Shown here piece after piece: positions 8,559-15,944 of a DNA stretch of 53,714 nt. The number at the start of each line of letters is the position of its first letter. The first letter of the stretch is position 1. The stretch is from Streptomyces spiralis (GTDB lineage Bacteria; Actinomycetota; Actinomycetes; Streptomycetales; Streptomycetaceae). Under the pieces are notes generated by a model. It was not told the origin of the DNA, ran no database searches, and was given only the letters and a program-made list of their open reading frames with translations. Position numbers and translations under genes: made by a program. The stretch is from NCBI RefSeq assembly GCF_014654675.1, contig NZ_BNBC01000060.1, forward strand, positions 1 through 53,714. The letters are read 5' to 3'.

Positions 8559-8603
8559 GAGCTCTTCCTCTGTGCGGTCCACGTATCACGGATGCGGGAC
8601 CTG

Positions 8604-8648
8604 CTTACTGCTAGAATAGAAGCTAGTGACTTCGACATTAGCAGTAAG
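8604..8648. promoter_or_regulatory. Candidate HxlR operator: concentric inverted repeats in the divergent promoter region
   Basis: CTTACTGCTA (8604-8613) and TAGCAGTAAG (8639-8648) form a perfect 10-bp inverted repeat around centre 8626. A second pair, GAAG (8619-8622) and CTTC (8630-8633), shares the same centre. It lies between the divergent SnoaL-like and HxlR genes, ending 14 bases before the regulator start. Confidence 0.6.
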
Positions 8649-8662
8649 TTTCTGGAGGTGGC

Positions 8663-9181
8663 ATGCCGAGCCGCATACGGCTGGAGGACCGCGAGTGTCC
8701 GCTGTCGACGACGGCGCAGCACGTCGGCGAGTGGTGGACTCTATTGATCTTGCATGACGCCTTCGACGGCTATACGCGGTTCGACCAGTTCCAGCAGAAC
8801 CTGAACATCTCCACCAGCATGCTCACCGCGCGGCTGAAGACGCTGGTCGCGGACGACCTGCTGGAACGACGGCTGTACCAGGACAAGCCAGCCCGTTATG
8901 AGTACGTTCTCACCGAGCGAGGCCGGTCCTTGCGGCCAGTGATCGTGGCTCTCGCCGCCTGGGGAAACCGACACCTGGCGCCGCAGGAGCGATCGATGAT
9001 CCTGGTCGACGCCGCCAGCGGCGAGGAGGTCGAGCCGGTCCTGGTCGACGCCCGTACAGGAAGACCCCTCGACGACAGCGAGGCCTTCGTCTTCGCCGCC
9101 GGCCCGGCCGCCAGCACCGCCATGCGCTCGCGGTACACCGAACTTCACAGACAACGGCTAGGTAGGGCCGACACGCAGTAG
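8663..9181 (+). CDS. HxlR-family transcriptional regulator
   Basis: A 172-aa winged-helix protein of the HxlR (MarR-like) family. Landmarks are the early Cys in RECPLSTTAQHVGEWWTLLIL, the recognition region FQQNLNISTSMLTARLKTL, and the wing VADDLLERRLYQDKPARYEYVLTERG split across residues about 70-96. The N-terminal Cys is the conserved position that acts as a redox or electrophile sensor in characterised members; whether it does so here is inference. The extended C-terminus (about residues 110-172, including PVLVDARTGRPL) is present in longer actinobacterial homologues. GGAGG stands at 8654-8658 before the ATG. It probably represses itself and the divergent SnoaL-like/SDR genes. Confidence 0.85.
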   Translation: MPSRIRLEDRECPLSTTAQHVGEWWTLLILHDAFDGYTRFDQFQQNLNISTSMLTARLKTLVADDLLERRLYQDKPARYEYVLTERGRSLRPVIVALAAWGNRHLAPQERSMILVDAASGEEVEPVLVDARTGRPLDDSEAFVFAAGPAASTAMRSRYTELHRQRLGRADTQ

Positions 9182-10029
9182 GCGTGCCATCCATTCGCCG
9201 TCGCCACGTGCTGCGCCCTGCCTTCGCGTGGAGGAACTCAGACGACCATGATCGTTCCCGCTGATAGTCGCGGTGCCGACCCAAGGTCGGATGGGGACAC
9301 TTGACGAGTTCAGTCAAGTCACCAGCCCGAAGCTGATCGCACCGCTCCAGACGCCTCGAGGCATGACAGAACCTTCCGCCTCCCCCAGTAGCCCCGAGCA
9401 CCACCAGCCTAATCCCCGGGTAAGGAAGGTCTGGGCCAGTCAGGAGGAGCCCGGGCCGTTCGAACAGCAGGGCCGTCATACCTTCGTCCATCCAGGCCCG
9501 CGGTGGCCTTCCCGTAGATCGGCGGGCGGTCCTGGGTTTGGTGGTGGCGGTCGGGCGGGTGCCGAGGGTGACGCCTTGTCGTATACCGGCCGTGGTTACG
9601 GCCTCTCACGAGATCGAGCGCGTCTCGGCACCTCTTCGAACCCCCACCACCCACATGCCGATGGCAGCCACGTGGACGCCGGGCGGACGCCTTACCTACC
9701 AGCTGGCGAAGACGCCTATTCCCTGCGGCGCCGCCTGCGGCTGGCCTTGCCAGCGAGGGCGGCGTCGGGGCGTCCCGGCTTCGACGACGGCCCTTCTGCG
9801 CGCGCTCGGTGGGGTGCGGCGGCCGGCCGGGCGGATGTCTCGTTGACCGCGGCCACAGCCGCGGTGAAACCCATGGGAGGGGCGAGGGCTTTGACGAGTC
9901 GGCCGGAGGCCCATTTCTCCGCCGCCGCCAGATCAAGCAGAGCCACCTGCAGTGTCAGCAGCGTGGCGAGCGCGCCACCCTGTCCGTGCAAGCGATGCCA
10001 CCAAATGAAGCGCAGCCGCTCCGAAGTCA
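9182..10029. other. Gap of about 850 bp without a convincing gene
   Basis: Several long open frames exist on both strands but all are Arg/Pro/Ser-rich, as expected of non-coding high-GC DNA. A leftward frame ending near 9716 with a Met at 10054 has a mildly hydrophobic stretch (ALATLLTLQVALLDLAAAE), but its start lies inside the ArsR palindrome and it has no family resemblance. It may be the remnant of a former target gene of the ArsR regulator. Confidence 0.4.
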
Positions 10030-10080
10030 GATGCAAAGAATCCGTTGCAACCATTCCTTTGCATCGCTATCTTTGTAACC
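10030..10080 (+). promoter_or_regulatory. ArsR promoter/operator giving a leaderless transcript
   Basis: Three concentric elements share centre 10047.5: GATGCAAAG (10030-10038), TTGCAA (10045-10050) and CTTTGCATC (10057-10065). TTGCAA also serves as a -35 element, with TATCTT (10068-10073) as -10 after an exact 17-bp spacer. Only 7 bases separate the -10 from the ATG at 10081, and there is no Shine-Dalgarno sequence, so the mRNA should start at or next to the start codon. Repressor bound to the palindrome would cover the promoter. Confidence 0.65.
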
Positions 10081-10665
10081 ATGAACGAGCCTCAGGCGCC
10101 ACACATCCGCAATCTCGATGCCCGATCTCTGCGCGGGCTCGCACACCCACTGCGCATGCAGCTGCTGGACGCGCTGCGCTTCGGCGGTCCGGCCACCGCG
10201 TCTCAACTCGCCGAAAAGCTGGGTGAGTCAAGCGGTGCGACCAGCTACCACCTGCGGCAGCTCGCCCTTCACGGCTTCATCGAGGACGCCCCGGAGCGCG
10301 GCAAGGGCCGGGAACGGTGGTGGAAGGCGGTCCACAAGGGCCTGCGCTTCGACGACGCACTGCTCACGGACGCCAACCCCGATGTGCGCGGGGCTGCCGA
10401 CATGTACCTCCACGAGATCGCGACCACCCAGACCCGGGACCTGTCGACCTGGCTCGGCAACCGCCAGGCATGGCCGGAGGAGTGGAACCGCGCCTGGGAC
10501 ATGAGCAGCGCGACACTGCGGCTGACCCCCGAACTGACCCGCGAACTCGCCGAGAAGATGCACGCGCTCGTCGACACCTTCCGCGAGCGGGCCGCCGACG
10601 AGGACGACGCCAACACCGCCCAAGTACGCATCCACACACATGCATTCCCCCTCACCGCGGAATGA
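10081..10665 (+). CDS. ArsR-family (winged-helix) transcriptional regulator
   Basis: A 194-aa protein with an N-terminal ArsR-like winged helix. Residues 13-31 (ARSLRGLAHPLRMQLLDAL) open the domain, ATASQLAEKLGESSGATSYH includes the recognition helix, and LRQLALHGFIED leads to the wing with KGRERWWKA. There are no metal-binding Cys pairs of the classical ArsR/SmtB type, so a small organic ligand or another signal is more likely. The long helical C-terminus (WLGNRQAWPEEWNRAWDMSS, LTPELTRELAEKMHALVDT) is typical of Streptomyces members with this domain. It is probably autorepressed through the palindrome overlapping its promoter. A small gene follows directly. Confidence 0.85.
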   Translation: MNEPQAPHIRNLDARSLRGLAHPLRMQLLDALRFGGPATASQLAEKLGESSGATSYHLRQLALHGFIEDAPERGKGRERWWKAVHKGLRFDDALLTDANPDVRGAADMYLHEIATTQTRDLSTWLGNRQAWPEEWNRAWDMSSATLRLTPELTRELAEKMHALVDTFRERAADEDDANTAQVRIHTHAFPLTAE

Positions 10666-10679
10666 AAGGCCACAGCCCG

Positions 10680-10868
10680 ATGCGCCCCGAGATCCACCTC
10701 ACCCTGCACCATGTCCGCGCCGCCGAACTCCGTACCGAAGCCGAGGCGTACCGTCTCGCCGCAGTGGCCCGGAGCCACCGGGACCTGCGTACTCGTCTCG
10801 GCTGGACCCTCGTGGAAGTCGGCCTGCGGCTGGCCACCGCCCCCAAGGCGGCAGCCGCCGTTCCCTAG
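10680..10868 (+). CDS. Small hypothetical protein, 62 aa, following the ArsR gene
   Basis: Begins MRPEIHLTLHHVRAAELRTE and ends RLATAPKAAAAVP. It is a charged helical protein with a Leu/Arg pattern (DLRTRLGWTLVEVGLRLA). An in-frame ATG at 10662 overlaps the ArsR stop as ATGA, but AAAGG at 10665-10669 sits at a better distance from the ATG at 10680, which I prefer. It is translationally coupled or nearly so to the regulator. No function is known to me; small proteins of this kind recur next to transcriptional regulators in Streptomyces. Confidence 0.6.
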   Translation: MRPEIHLTLHHVRAAELRTEAEAYRLAAVARSHRDLRTRLGWTLVEVGLRLATAPKAAAAVP

Positions 10869-11076
10869 CGCCATTCGCCACCGCCGTCTCCGTGGGTCCG
10901 GCGACAGTGCCCGGCCCCCGGGACGGCTGCAGGTCAATGGTGGCCACTAGGTCCCGGCAGCGGTCCGGCCACAGGCGAGCCCTGGGCTGGAACGTCAACG
11001 ACGCCTGTCGCACGGGCCGGCCTCCGCACCCCGCGCACGGCCCTCGGCCTCCCACCCTCGAGCCGCTGCTTCCCAA

Positions 11077-11158
11077 GGGCGGTCAGCGCGCGCATGACGG
11101 GCTGGCCTCGCATAACGCTGGCTCCCCTCATCAGGCCCCTTGGAATCGATCATCTAGG
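11077..11158 (+). repeat. Left arm of a long inverted repeat flanking a methyltransferase gene
   Basis: This 82-bp stretch is about 85% identical to the reverse complement of 12033-12116. The inner core CCTTGGAATCGATCATC is nearly exact, as is the outer GGGCGGTCAG...GCGCGCATGAC. It ends 8 bases before the methyltransferase start codon. Confidence 0.8.
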
Positions 11159-11166
11159 CTGGCGCG

Positions 11167-12018
11167 GTGACTGATGAGCAGGAGCGGGTGCAGCCGTCGG
11201 GAGTGTGGGCCACGGCGGTTGGGGTGGCCAGGGTGCGGGCGCTGGAGACCGAGCGGGAGAACGCGCTGTTCCACGACCCACTGGCACAGGCCCTCGCCAC
11301 CGCCGGCGGCCTGTGGCCCTCCTCGCCGCCACTGCCCGATGACGAGGCCGCGCGACGCCGAAGGCTGGCCGTGTCGTTCTCCATCGTCATCAGGACCAAG
11401 TTCCTCGACGACCTGTTGCAGCAGGCCTCCGCGTCCGGTGTCCGGCAGGTCGTGCTGCTCGGCGCCGGCATGGACAGCCGGGCCTTCCGGATGGACTGGC
11501 CCGAGGGCACCCGGCTGTTCGAGGTCGACACCGCCGCGCCACTGGACTTCAAGGCTTCGGTGCTGCGCCAGGAGCGGGCCGTCGCACGCTGCGAGCGGAT
11601 CACCGTCGCGGTGGATCTACGTGAGGACTGGCCAGGCGCGCTGGCCGCCGCAGGGCACGACCCGGCGCTGCCGACCGTGTGGATCGCCGAAGGACTGCTG
11701 ATCTATCTGCCCGAGGACGCGGTGGAGCTGCTGCTGGCCCGGATCAGCGCGCAGTCGGCGGCAGGCAGTCGGATGGGGCTGACGTTGGGCTCGCGCGGTG
11801 TGATCGAGCGCTTCGGCGCGGACGCCGTGCCGGGATCGGCGGCGTCCATGTGGGTCTCGGAGATGCCCGACGACCCGGTGGGCTGGCTGGCCGGGCACGG
11901 CTGGGAGGCCAGCTGCCACACTCTGCGCGAACGCGCTGCCGCCTACGGCCGCCCGATCAGCACCCCGCCGCAGCGCGAGGAGCGGCCCGGCGGACTGATC
12001 TCGGCGGTCCGCCGGTAG
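11167..12018 (+). CDS. Class I SAM-dependent methyltransferase (TIGR00027 / leucine carboxyl methyltransferase-like)
   Basis: A 283-aa protein from a GTG start. The SAM site is QVVLLGAGMDSRAFRMDWP (about residues 95-113), followed by RLFEVDTAAPLDFKA with the acidic residue expected to bind the ribose. Next is VAVDLREDWPGAL and WIAEGLLIYLPEDAV, the hallmark of the TIGR00027/PF04072 group. Members methylate carboxyl or hydroxyl groups of small metabolites or proteins; many in actinomycetes are orphan enzymes. The gene has no operon partners. It is enclosed by ~83-bp inverted repeats starting 8 bases before it and 14 bases after it, suggesting that the gene plus repeats moves or moved as a cassette. 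Confidence 0.85.
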   Translation: MTDEQERVQPSGVWATAVGVARVRALETERENALFHDPLAQALATAGGLWPSSPPLPDDEAARRRRLAVSFSIVIRTKFLDDLLQQASASGVRQVVLLGAGMDSRAFRMDWPEGTRLFEVDTAAPLDFKASVLRQERAVARCERITVAVDLREDWPGALAAAGHDPALPTVWIAEGLLIYLPEDAVELLLARISAQSAAGSRMGLTLGSRGVIERFGADAVPGSAASMWVSEMPDDPVGWLAGHGWEASCHTLRERAAAYGRPISTPPQREERPGGLISAVRR

Positions 12019-12032
12019 AGCGCCTCCCGGTT

Positions 12033-12116
12033 CCCTGGATGATCGATTCCAAGGGGGCCCGATGAGTGGAGCCAGGTTCATGCGCGGCCGGCCAGTCATG
12101 CGCGCACTGACCGCCC
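12033..12116 (-). repeat. Right arm of the inverted repeat flanking the methyltransferase gene
   Basis: The 84-bp stretch begins CCTGGATGATCGATTCC and ends ACTGACCGCCC. It is the near-complement of 11077-11158, with small indels and scattered substitutions. No transposase lies between the arms. Confidence 0.8.
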
Positions 12117-12179
12117 ATGACCGCTAAGGTCCGCCCGAAAACCGCCTGGCTGGACCTCCGTATCCGCTCCGCCACCTGA

Positions 12180-12222
12180 CCCGTGTCCGTCCGCCAGGCG
12201 GCCCGATCGTGTCCGTCAGGCG
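12180..12222. repeat. Direct repeat across the stop codon of the IclR gene
   Basis: Read leftward, CGCCTGACGGACACGATCGGG (12222-12202, containing the TGA stop) is followed at once by the similar CGCCTGGCGGACGGACACGGG (12200-12180). It is one of several repeats in this catabolic block that span a stop codon. Confidence 0.55.
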
Positions 12223-12992
12223 ACCGAGGACCTGAGCCGTGCCCCGAGGGACCGTGAGATCCCGCGCGCGGCGACCTGCACCAGCGGGGCGAGGGCGTGC
12301 GGGTTCACGGCGTCGGCGTGGGCGACGACCGAGACGGCCGAGACGACGGTGTTGTCCGGCCCGTAGACCGGGGCGGCGACGGACATGGCGTCCATCGTCA
12401 CCTGCCGGTCGCTGATGGCGACCCCGGTGCGGCGCACTTCGGCGAGGGCGCGGCGGACCTCGTCCGGGGTGCACAGGGTCTTCTCCGTGTGCCGGACGAG
12501 CGGCCGTGAGAGCACCCGTTCCTGGATCTCCCGGGGTGCATGGGCGAGGAGGACGAGGCCGACGCCGGTGGGCGTGAGGTCGAACCGCCCGCCGACGCGG
12601 GTGAGGACCCGGACCGCGTCACGGCCGGCGAGGCGCTCCACGTAGACGACGGACAGCTCTTCGCGGACGGCGAGCTGCACGTTCTCGCGGGTGATGTGCC
12701 CGAGGTCGGAGAGGTAGGGCAGGGCGGCCTCGCGCAGGCCGAGGCCGCGCGGGGCGAGGGAGGCGATCTCCCACAACCGCAGCCCGATGCGATAGAGGCC
12801 GTCCGGCTCACGTTCGAGCGCGCCCCAGCCGGCCAGTTCCTTCACCAGCCGGTGGGTGGTAGTGAGGGGCAGGCCGGTGTGGCGGGAGATTTCGGCGAGC
12901 CGCAGGACGGGCCGGTCCGGAGTGAAGGCTTCCAGCACCTGCAGAGCCCTGGCCGTCACCGAGCAGCTGTCGGTCGGGGCTCGGCGCTGCAT
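12216..12992 (-). CDS. IclR-family transcriptional regulator
   Basis: A 258-aa protein starting MQRRAPTDSCSVTARALQVL after AGGAGG. The N-terminal winged helix includes LRLAEISRHTGLPLTTTHRL and VKELAGWGALEREPDGLYRIG. The C-terminal effector domain follows, with ENVQLAVREELSVVYVERLAG, TPTGVGLVLLAH and the closing SAPV-type segment AAPVYGPDNTVVSAVSVV. IclR proteins control aromatic and carbon-source catabolism by sensing a pathway metabolite. It is the last leftward gene after the Rieske oxygenase/reductase genes, separated by 379 bp, so it may have its own promoter and is the likely controller of that set. Confidence 0.9.
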   Translation of the reverse strand: MQRRAPTDSCSVTARALQVLEAFTPDRPVLRLAEISRHTGLPLTTTHRLVKELAGWGALEREPDGLYRIGLRLWEIASLAPRGLGLREAALPYLSDLGHITRENVQLAVREELSVVYVERLAGRDAVRVLTRVGGRFDLTPTGVGLVLLAHAPREIQERVLSRPLVRHTEKTLCTPDEVRRALAEVRRTGVAISDRQVTMDAMSVAAPVYGPDNTVVSAVSVVAHADAVNPHALAPLVQVAARGISRSLGARLRSSVA

Positions 12993-13371
12993 GCGGACCT
13001 CCTCGTCCGGGTGCCCGCCGCTCCACAGCGGACTGGGGTATGTCACCGACAAGCTAGGCAGAACCGTAACGGCCGTCAATGCTCTGGCGAGTATTCGGGG
13101 CGACGGGATGCTGGTCGAATGACGAGCGGTCCGGCAGGAACGGCATGCCCCGGCGACCACGAGCGAGGCCGTCCCCCGGGGCATGGGCCGCTGTCGCGGG
13201 CTCTCGCGAGCGGCTCTCACCCTTCCCTCGGCCTCCTCAGGGGTCGGGTGGGGGGCGGCTGCTCGTAACCGGCGTGTCCGGGCTACATCGGCGGTGGGGC
13301 CGCACGCAGGACACACCGGCCCGTCACGCGGCCGTCGAGAATCCGGGCCGAGCCCCGGGCGACGCCGGCCG
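12993..13371. other. Gap between the reductase and IclR genes with a 10-bp inverted repeat
   Basis: No gene is evident. CATGCCCCGG (13144-13153) and CCGGGGCATG (13176-13185) are perfect inverted copies with a 22-nt spacer. They could be a weak terminator for the leftward oxygenase operon or an operator for the IclR gene. A clear -10/-35 pair for the IclR gene was not identified. Confidence 0.4.
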
Positions 13372-14340
13372 TCAAAGATCCAGGACGAGCCTCGGGCACG
13401 CGGCCCGGGAGACGCAGATCATCATCGTTTCGTGCGCATCCTGTTCGGCGGGGGTGAGCAGGGAGTCGCGGTGGTCGACCGTGCCCTCCAGCACGGCCGT
13501 CTCGCAGGTGCCGCACGTGCCCTCCTGGCAGGAGAAAAGGACCTGCACCCCGGCCTCCTCGACCGCCTGCAGCACGGACTTGTCCGGCGGGACGGTCACC
13601 GTGATGCCGGTCTGCGCCAGCTCGACCTCGAACGCCCCGTCCCGTACGGGCGCCTGAAGCTCCTTCGGCGCGAACCGCTCGACGTGGAGGGTGCCGGGCG
13701 GCCAGTCGGCGCAGCGCTCCTCGACGGCCTTGAGGAGTGGTTCCGGGCCGCAGCAGTAGACGAGTGTGCCGGGCCGCGGGGTCCCCAGGAGCGTGTCGAG
13801 GTCGAGGAGCCCGTACGCGTCCTCAGGTCGAACCCGCACTCGGTCCCCGTACCGCGTGACGAGTGCCTCCCGGAAGGCCATCGACGAAAGCGTCCGCCCT
13901 CCGTAGGCCAACTCCCATGCGGATCCCTCCCGTTCTGCCTGCTCCAGCATCGGGATGATCGGGGTGATGCCGATGCCGCCGGCGATGAAGAGGTACCGCT
14001 CGGCGCGCTCCAGGGGGAAGTGGTTGCGCGGGCCGCGCACCCGGACCGGGTCCCCCTCGGCCAGTTTGTCGTGCACCTGGAGGGATCCGCCGCGCCCCTC
14101 GTCCTCCCGCAGGACGGCGACGCGCCATACGTGGGTGGCGTCCGGCGACGAGCACAGCGAGTACTGCCGTACGAGATCCGGGGCGAGCACCAGGTCGATG
14201 TGCGCGCCGGGCGTCCAGGCGGGCAGCGGGGCGTGGTCGGCCCGGCGCAGGTCGAGGGAGACCACACCGTCGGCTTCGTCGGTGCGGCGGGCCACGACGA
14301 GGTCGAGCTCGGCCTCGGGTGCGGTGGTGCTTGTGGTCAT
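13372..14340 (-). CDS. PDR/VanB-type oxygenase reductase (FMN, NAD, 2Fe-2S)
   Basis: A 322-aa protein with the phthalate dioxygenase reductase layout. It has an FMN-binding barrel (RQYS at residues 58-61), an NADH domain (GGIGITP at 121-127, then CCGPEPLL near 197) and a C-terminal plant-type ferredoxin. Cluster ligands are Cys271, Cys276 and Cys279 in SCQEGTCGTCE and Cys309 in MMICVSRA. It passes electrons from NADH to a Rieske oxygenase, here surely the one encoded just upstream, with a 76-aa gene between. The longer open frame upstream of ATG 14340 is antisense-like Arg/Pro-rich sequence and is not used. VanB is the best-known relative. Confidence 0.9.
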   Translation of the reverse strand: MTTSTTAPEAELDLVVARRTDEADGVVSLDLRRADHAPLPAWTPGAHIDLVLAPDLVRQYSLCSSPDATHVWRVAVLREDEGRGGSLQVHDKLAEGDPVRVRGPRNHFPLERAERYLFIAGGIGITPIIPMLEQAEREGSAWELAYGGRTLSSMAFREALVTRYGDRVRVRPEDAYGLLDLDTLLGTPRPGTLVYCCGPEPLLKAVEERCADWPPGTLHVERFAPKELQAPVRDGAFEVELAQTGITVTVPPDKSVLQAVEEAGVQVLFSCQEGTCGTCETAVLEGTVDHRDSLLTPAEQDAHETMMICVSRAACPRLVLDL

Positions 14341-14369
14341 CAGAGGTCCTTGAGTACGCCAGTGCGCGG

Positions 14370-14600
14370 TCAGACGCCGACGAGTCGGTGGGGGCGGGGC
14401 GCGGGGCCCGGGGCGGGGGCGGTCCCCCGGCCCGGGTGCTCGTCGGGATGGGCGAGCAACCACGCCCACAGCTCCACCGGGTCCTCGGACTCCCGGGACT
14501 CGCCGCACCAGCACCAGCCGCGCAGCCGGTCCGTGCCGGGGACCCAAACGATCCGGTAGACCGTGTCTCCGTCGAGCATCGTCGTGGGCTGCGGACTCAT
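14370..14600 (-). CDS. Small hypothetical protein of the Rieske oxygenase operon, 76 aa
   Basis: The protein begins MSPQPTTMLDGDTVYRIVWV, has a CWCGESRESEDPVELWAWLL core and ends in a Pro/Ala-rich tail (APAPGPAPRPHRL). The start overlaps the Rieske gene stop as ATGA, so translation is coupled. The two Cys in WCWCGE and the Trp-rich core suggest a compact folded unit rather than noise. I do not recognise a family with known function. Its fixed place between oxygenase and reductase suggests an accessory role such as assembly or electron transfer; this is inference. Confidence 0.7.
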   Translation of the reverse strand: MSPQPTTMLDGDTVYRIVWVPGTDRLRGWCWCGESRESEDPVELWAWLLAHPDEHPGRGTAPAPGPAPRPHRLVGV

Positions 14601-15691
14601 CGGACGGCCGCCGCGGATTCCGCTGCCGTGGGTTCGGCCGCCGTGGATGCGGCCGTGCCGGCCTCGACCATCCGCTTGAGGATGCGGCGGGCGGCCAGGC
14701 CACCGGTGTCGATGTTGATGCTGAGTTCCTGCGTCCCGGCCGGCTCGGAGGCGATGACCTGCTCCAGCTTGTCCAGGGCGACGACGTCCTGGAGGACGAC
14801 GGTGCGGTTGTTCTCGTGCAGGAAGTGGGAGACCTCCTGGTCGTCCAGGGCGAAGTCGCGGGCCACGGCCCAGAAGTCGTGGGTGCTGTGCTCGGTTTCG
14901 GGGGTGATGGCGTAGACGACCTCGACGTGGAAGGCGTCCGGGTCGCTGCCGTCCTCGCGCGGGCCGGGTGCGCCGACGGGGGCGATGCGCGAGTGCAACA
15001 GGTACAGGCAGGGGGCGTGGTACTCGATGTCCTGCCAGCGCGTGATGCGGCCGGTGATGCCGGTGGACCTGGCGTAGAACGGCGGGCAGGCCGCGTCGTC
15101 CATGTGGCGGCTGACGTACACGACGCCCGCCTTCTCGTCGACCTCGGTGGTGATGGGGGTCTCGGCGACCTCGGGGGTGCCGATGTAGCCGCCGTGCAGG
15201 TACGTCTCGTGGGACAGGTCGAGCAGGTTGTCGACGAGGAGGCCGTAGCGGGCGGCCAGCGGTTCCATGCCGCTGACGGTGGTGTAGTCGGGTGAGTCCA
15301 GCCAGGGGGCGCGGGGGATCAAGGCCTCGTCGGCCTTGTCCTTGTCGCCGATCCACACCCACACGAAGGAGTCCTGCTCCTTGACGGGGTAGGAGGCGAG
15401 CCGGGCGGTGCGGGGCACGCGCTTCTGGCCGGGCACGCTCACGCACACGCCGTCGGCACCGTAGGTGAAGCCGTGGTAGCCGCAGACGACCGTGTCACCG
15501 TCCAGCCGGCTCGGCTTCTCGGAGAGCGGGAAACGGCGGTGTACGCAGCGGTCCGCCATGGCGGTGACCTCGCCCGCCTCGGTACGCCAGAAAAGGATCG
15601 ACTCGCCGCAGACGGTGCGGGTGAACAGCTCCCGCCCGATCTCGCTGCCGTAGGCGGCCACGTACCACTGGTTGCGCGCGAATGACGTCAT
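14597..15691 (-). CDS. Rieske non-heme iron oxygenase, VanA-like large subunit
   Basis: A 364-aa aromatic-ring hydroxylase or O-demethylase oxygenase component. The Rieske 2Fe-2S ligands are Cys49 and His51 (DRCVHRRFPLS) and Cys70 and His73 (VVCGYHGFTY). The catalytic iron site is DNLLDLSHETYLHGG, with His161 and His166 and the bridging Asp nearby. The FARNQWYVAAY start and overall length match vanillate/dicamba demethylase-type enzymes. ATG 15691 is chosen because AAAGGAG ends six bases before it; the upstream ATG at 15697 has no spacing. The C-terminal tail (TAASTAAEPTAAESAAAVR) is low-complexity. With the PDR-type reductase it should form a two-component system acting on a methoxylated or carboxylated aromatic. 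Confidence 0.9.
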   Translation of the reverse strand: MTSFARNQWYVAAYGSEIGRELFTRTVCGESILFWRTEAGEVTAMADRCVHRRFPLSEKPSRLDGDTVVCGYHGFTYGADGVCVSVPGQKRVPRTARLASYPVKEQDSFVWVWIGDKDKADEALIPRAPWLDSPDYTTVSGMEPLAARYGLLVDNLLDLSHETYLHGGYIGTPEVAETPITTEVDEKAGVVYVSRHMDDAACPPFYARSTGITGRITRWQDIEYHAPCLYLLHSRIAPVGAPGPREDGSDPDAFHVEVVYAITPETEHSTHDFWAVARDFALDDQEVSHFLHENNRTVVLQDVVALDKLEQVIASEPAGTQELSINIDTGGLAARRILKRMVEAGTAASTAAEPTAAESAAAVR

Positions 15692-15730
15692 CGTCATCTC
15701 CTTTGCGTGCGGGCGGACCCGACGCATCGA

Positions 15731-15806
15731 CGGATTGCGGACCGGGGACCCGGGGTTGTGGGTTTCGGGTTGCTTGTTTCGTTGTGGGTTTCGGATTGCG
15801 GACCGG
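15731..15806. repeat. Interleaved direct repeats between the SDR and Rieske genes
   Basis: CGGATTGCGGACCGG occurs at 15731-15745 and 15792-15806. GTTGTGGGTTTCGG occurs at 15755-15768 and 15781-15794. The intervening sequence is T- and G-rich and contains further degenerate copies. No gene is present. Confidence 0.7.
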
Positions 15807-15906
15807 AGGCTTGCGGGCTTCGGACGCCGGTTGCCCCGAGGGGCCGGAGTGGAACGCCGGCGGTTTCCAGAGTGCTGCGGACACGGGCCTGCGAACAGGG
15901 CGCCTT

Positions 15907-15944
15907 CCGCTGAACGGAAGGCCGAGGCAGGTGCCGTTCAGCGG
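15907..15944 (-). terminator. Hairpin at the end of the SDR gene
   Basis: CCGCTGAACGG and CCGTTCAGCGG form a perfect 11-bp stem with a 16-nt loop. The SDR stop codon lies in the upstream arm. It could end or attenuate transcription between the UGSC/SDR genes and the Rieske gene. There is no T-run, as is usual in high-GC actinomycetes. Confidence 0.5.

Noticed and set aside
9716..10054. Leftward gene divergent from the ArsR gene
   Set aside because: Its start would lie inside the ArsR palindrome, it has no ribosome-binding site and no family resemblance.
14370..15446. Leftward 358-codon frame running through the Rieske gene
   Set aside because: Only its last 76 codons, starting at the ATG coupled to the Rieske stop, look like protein; the rest is an Arg/Pro-rich shadow.
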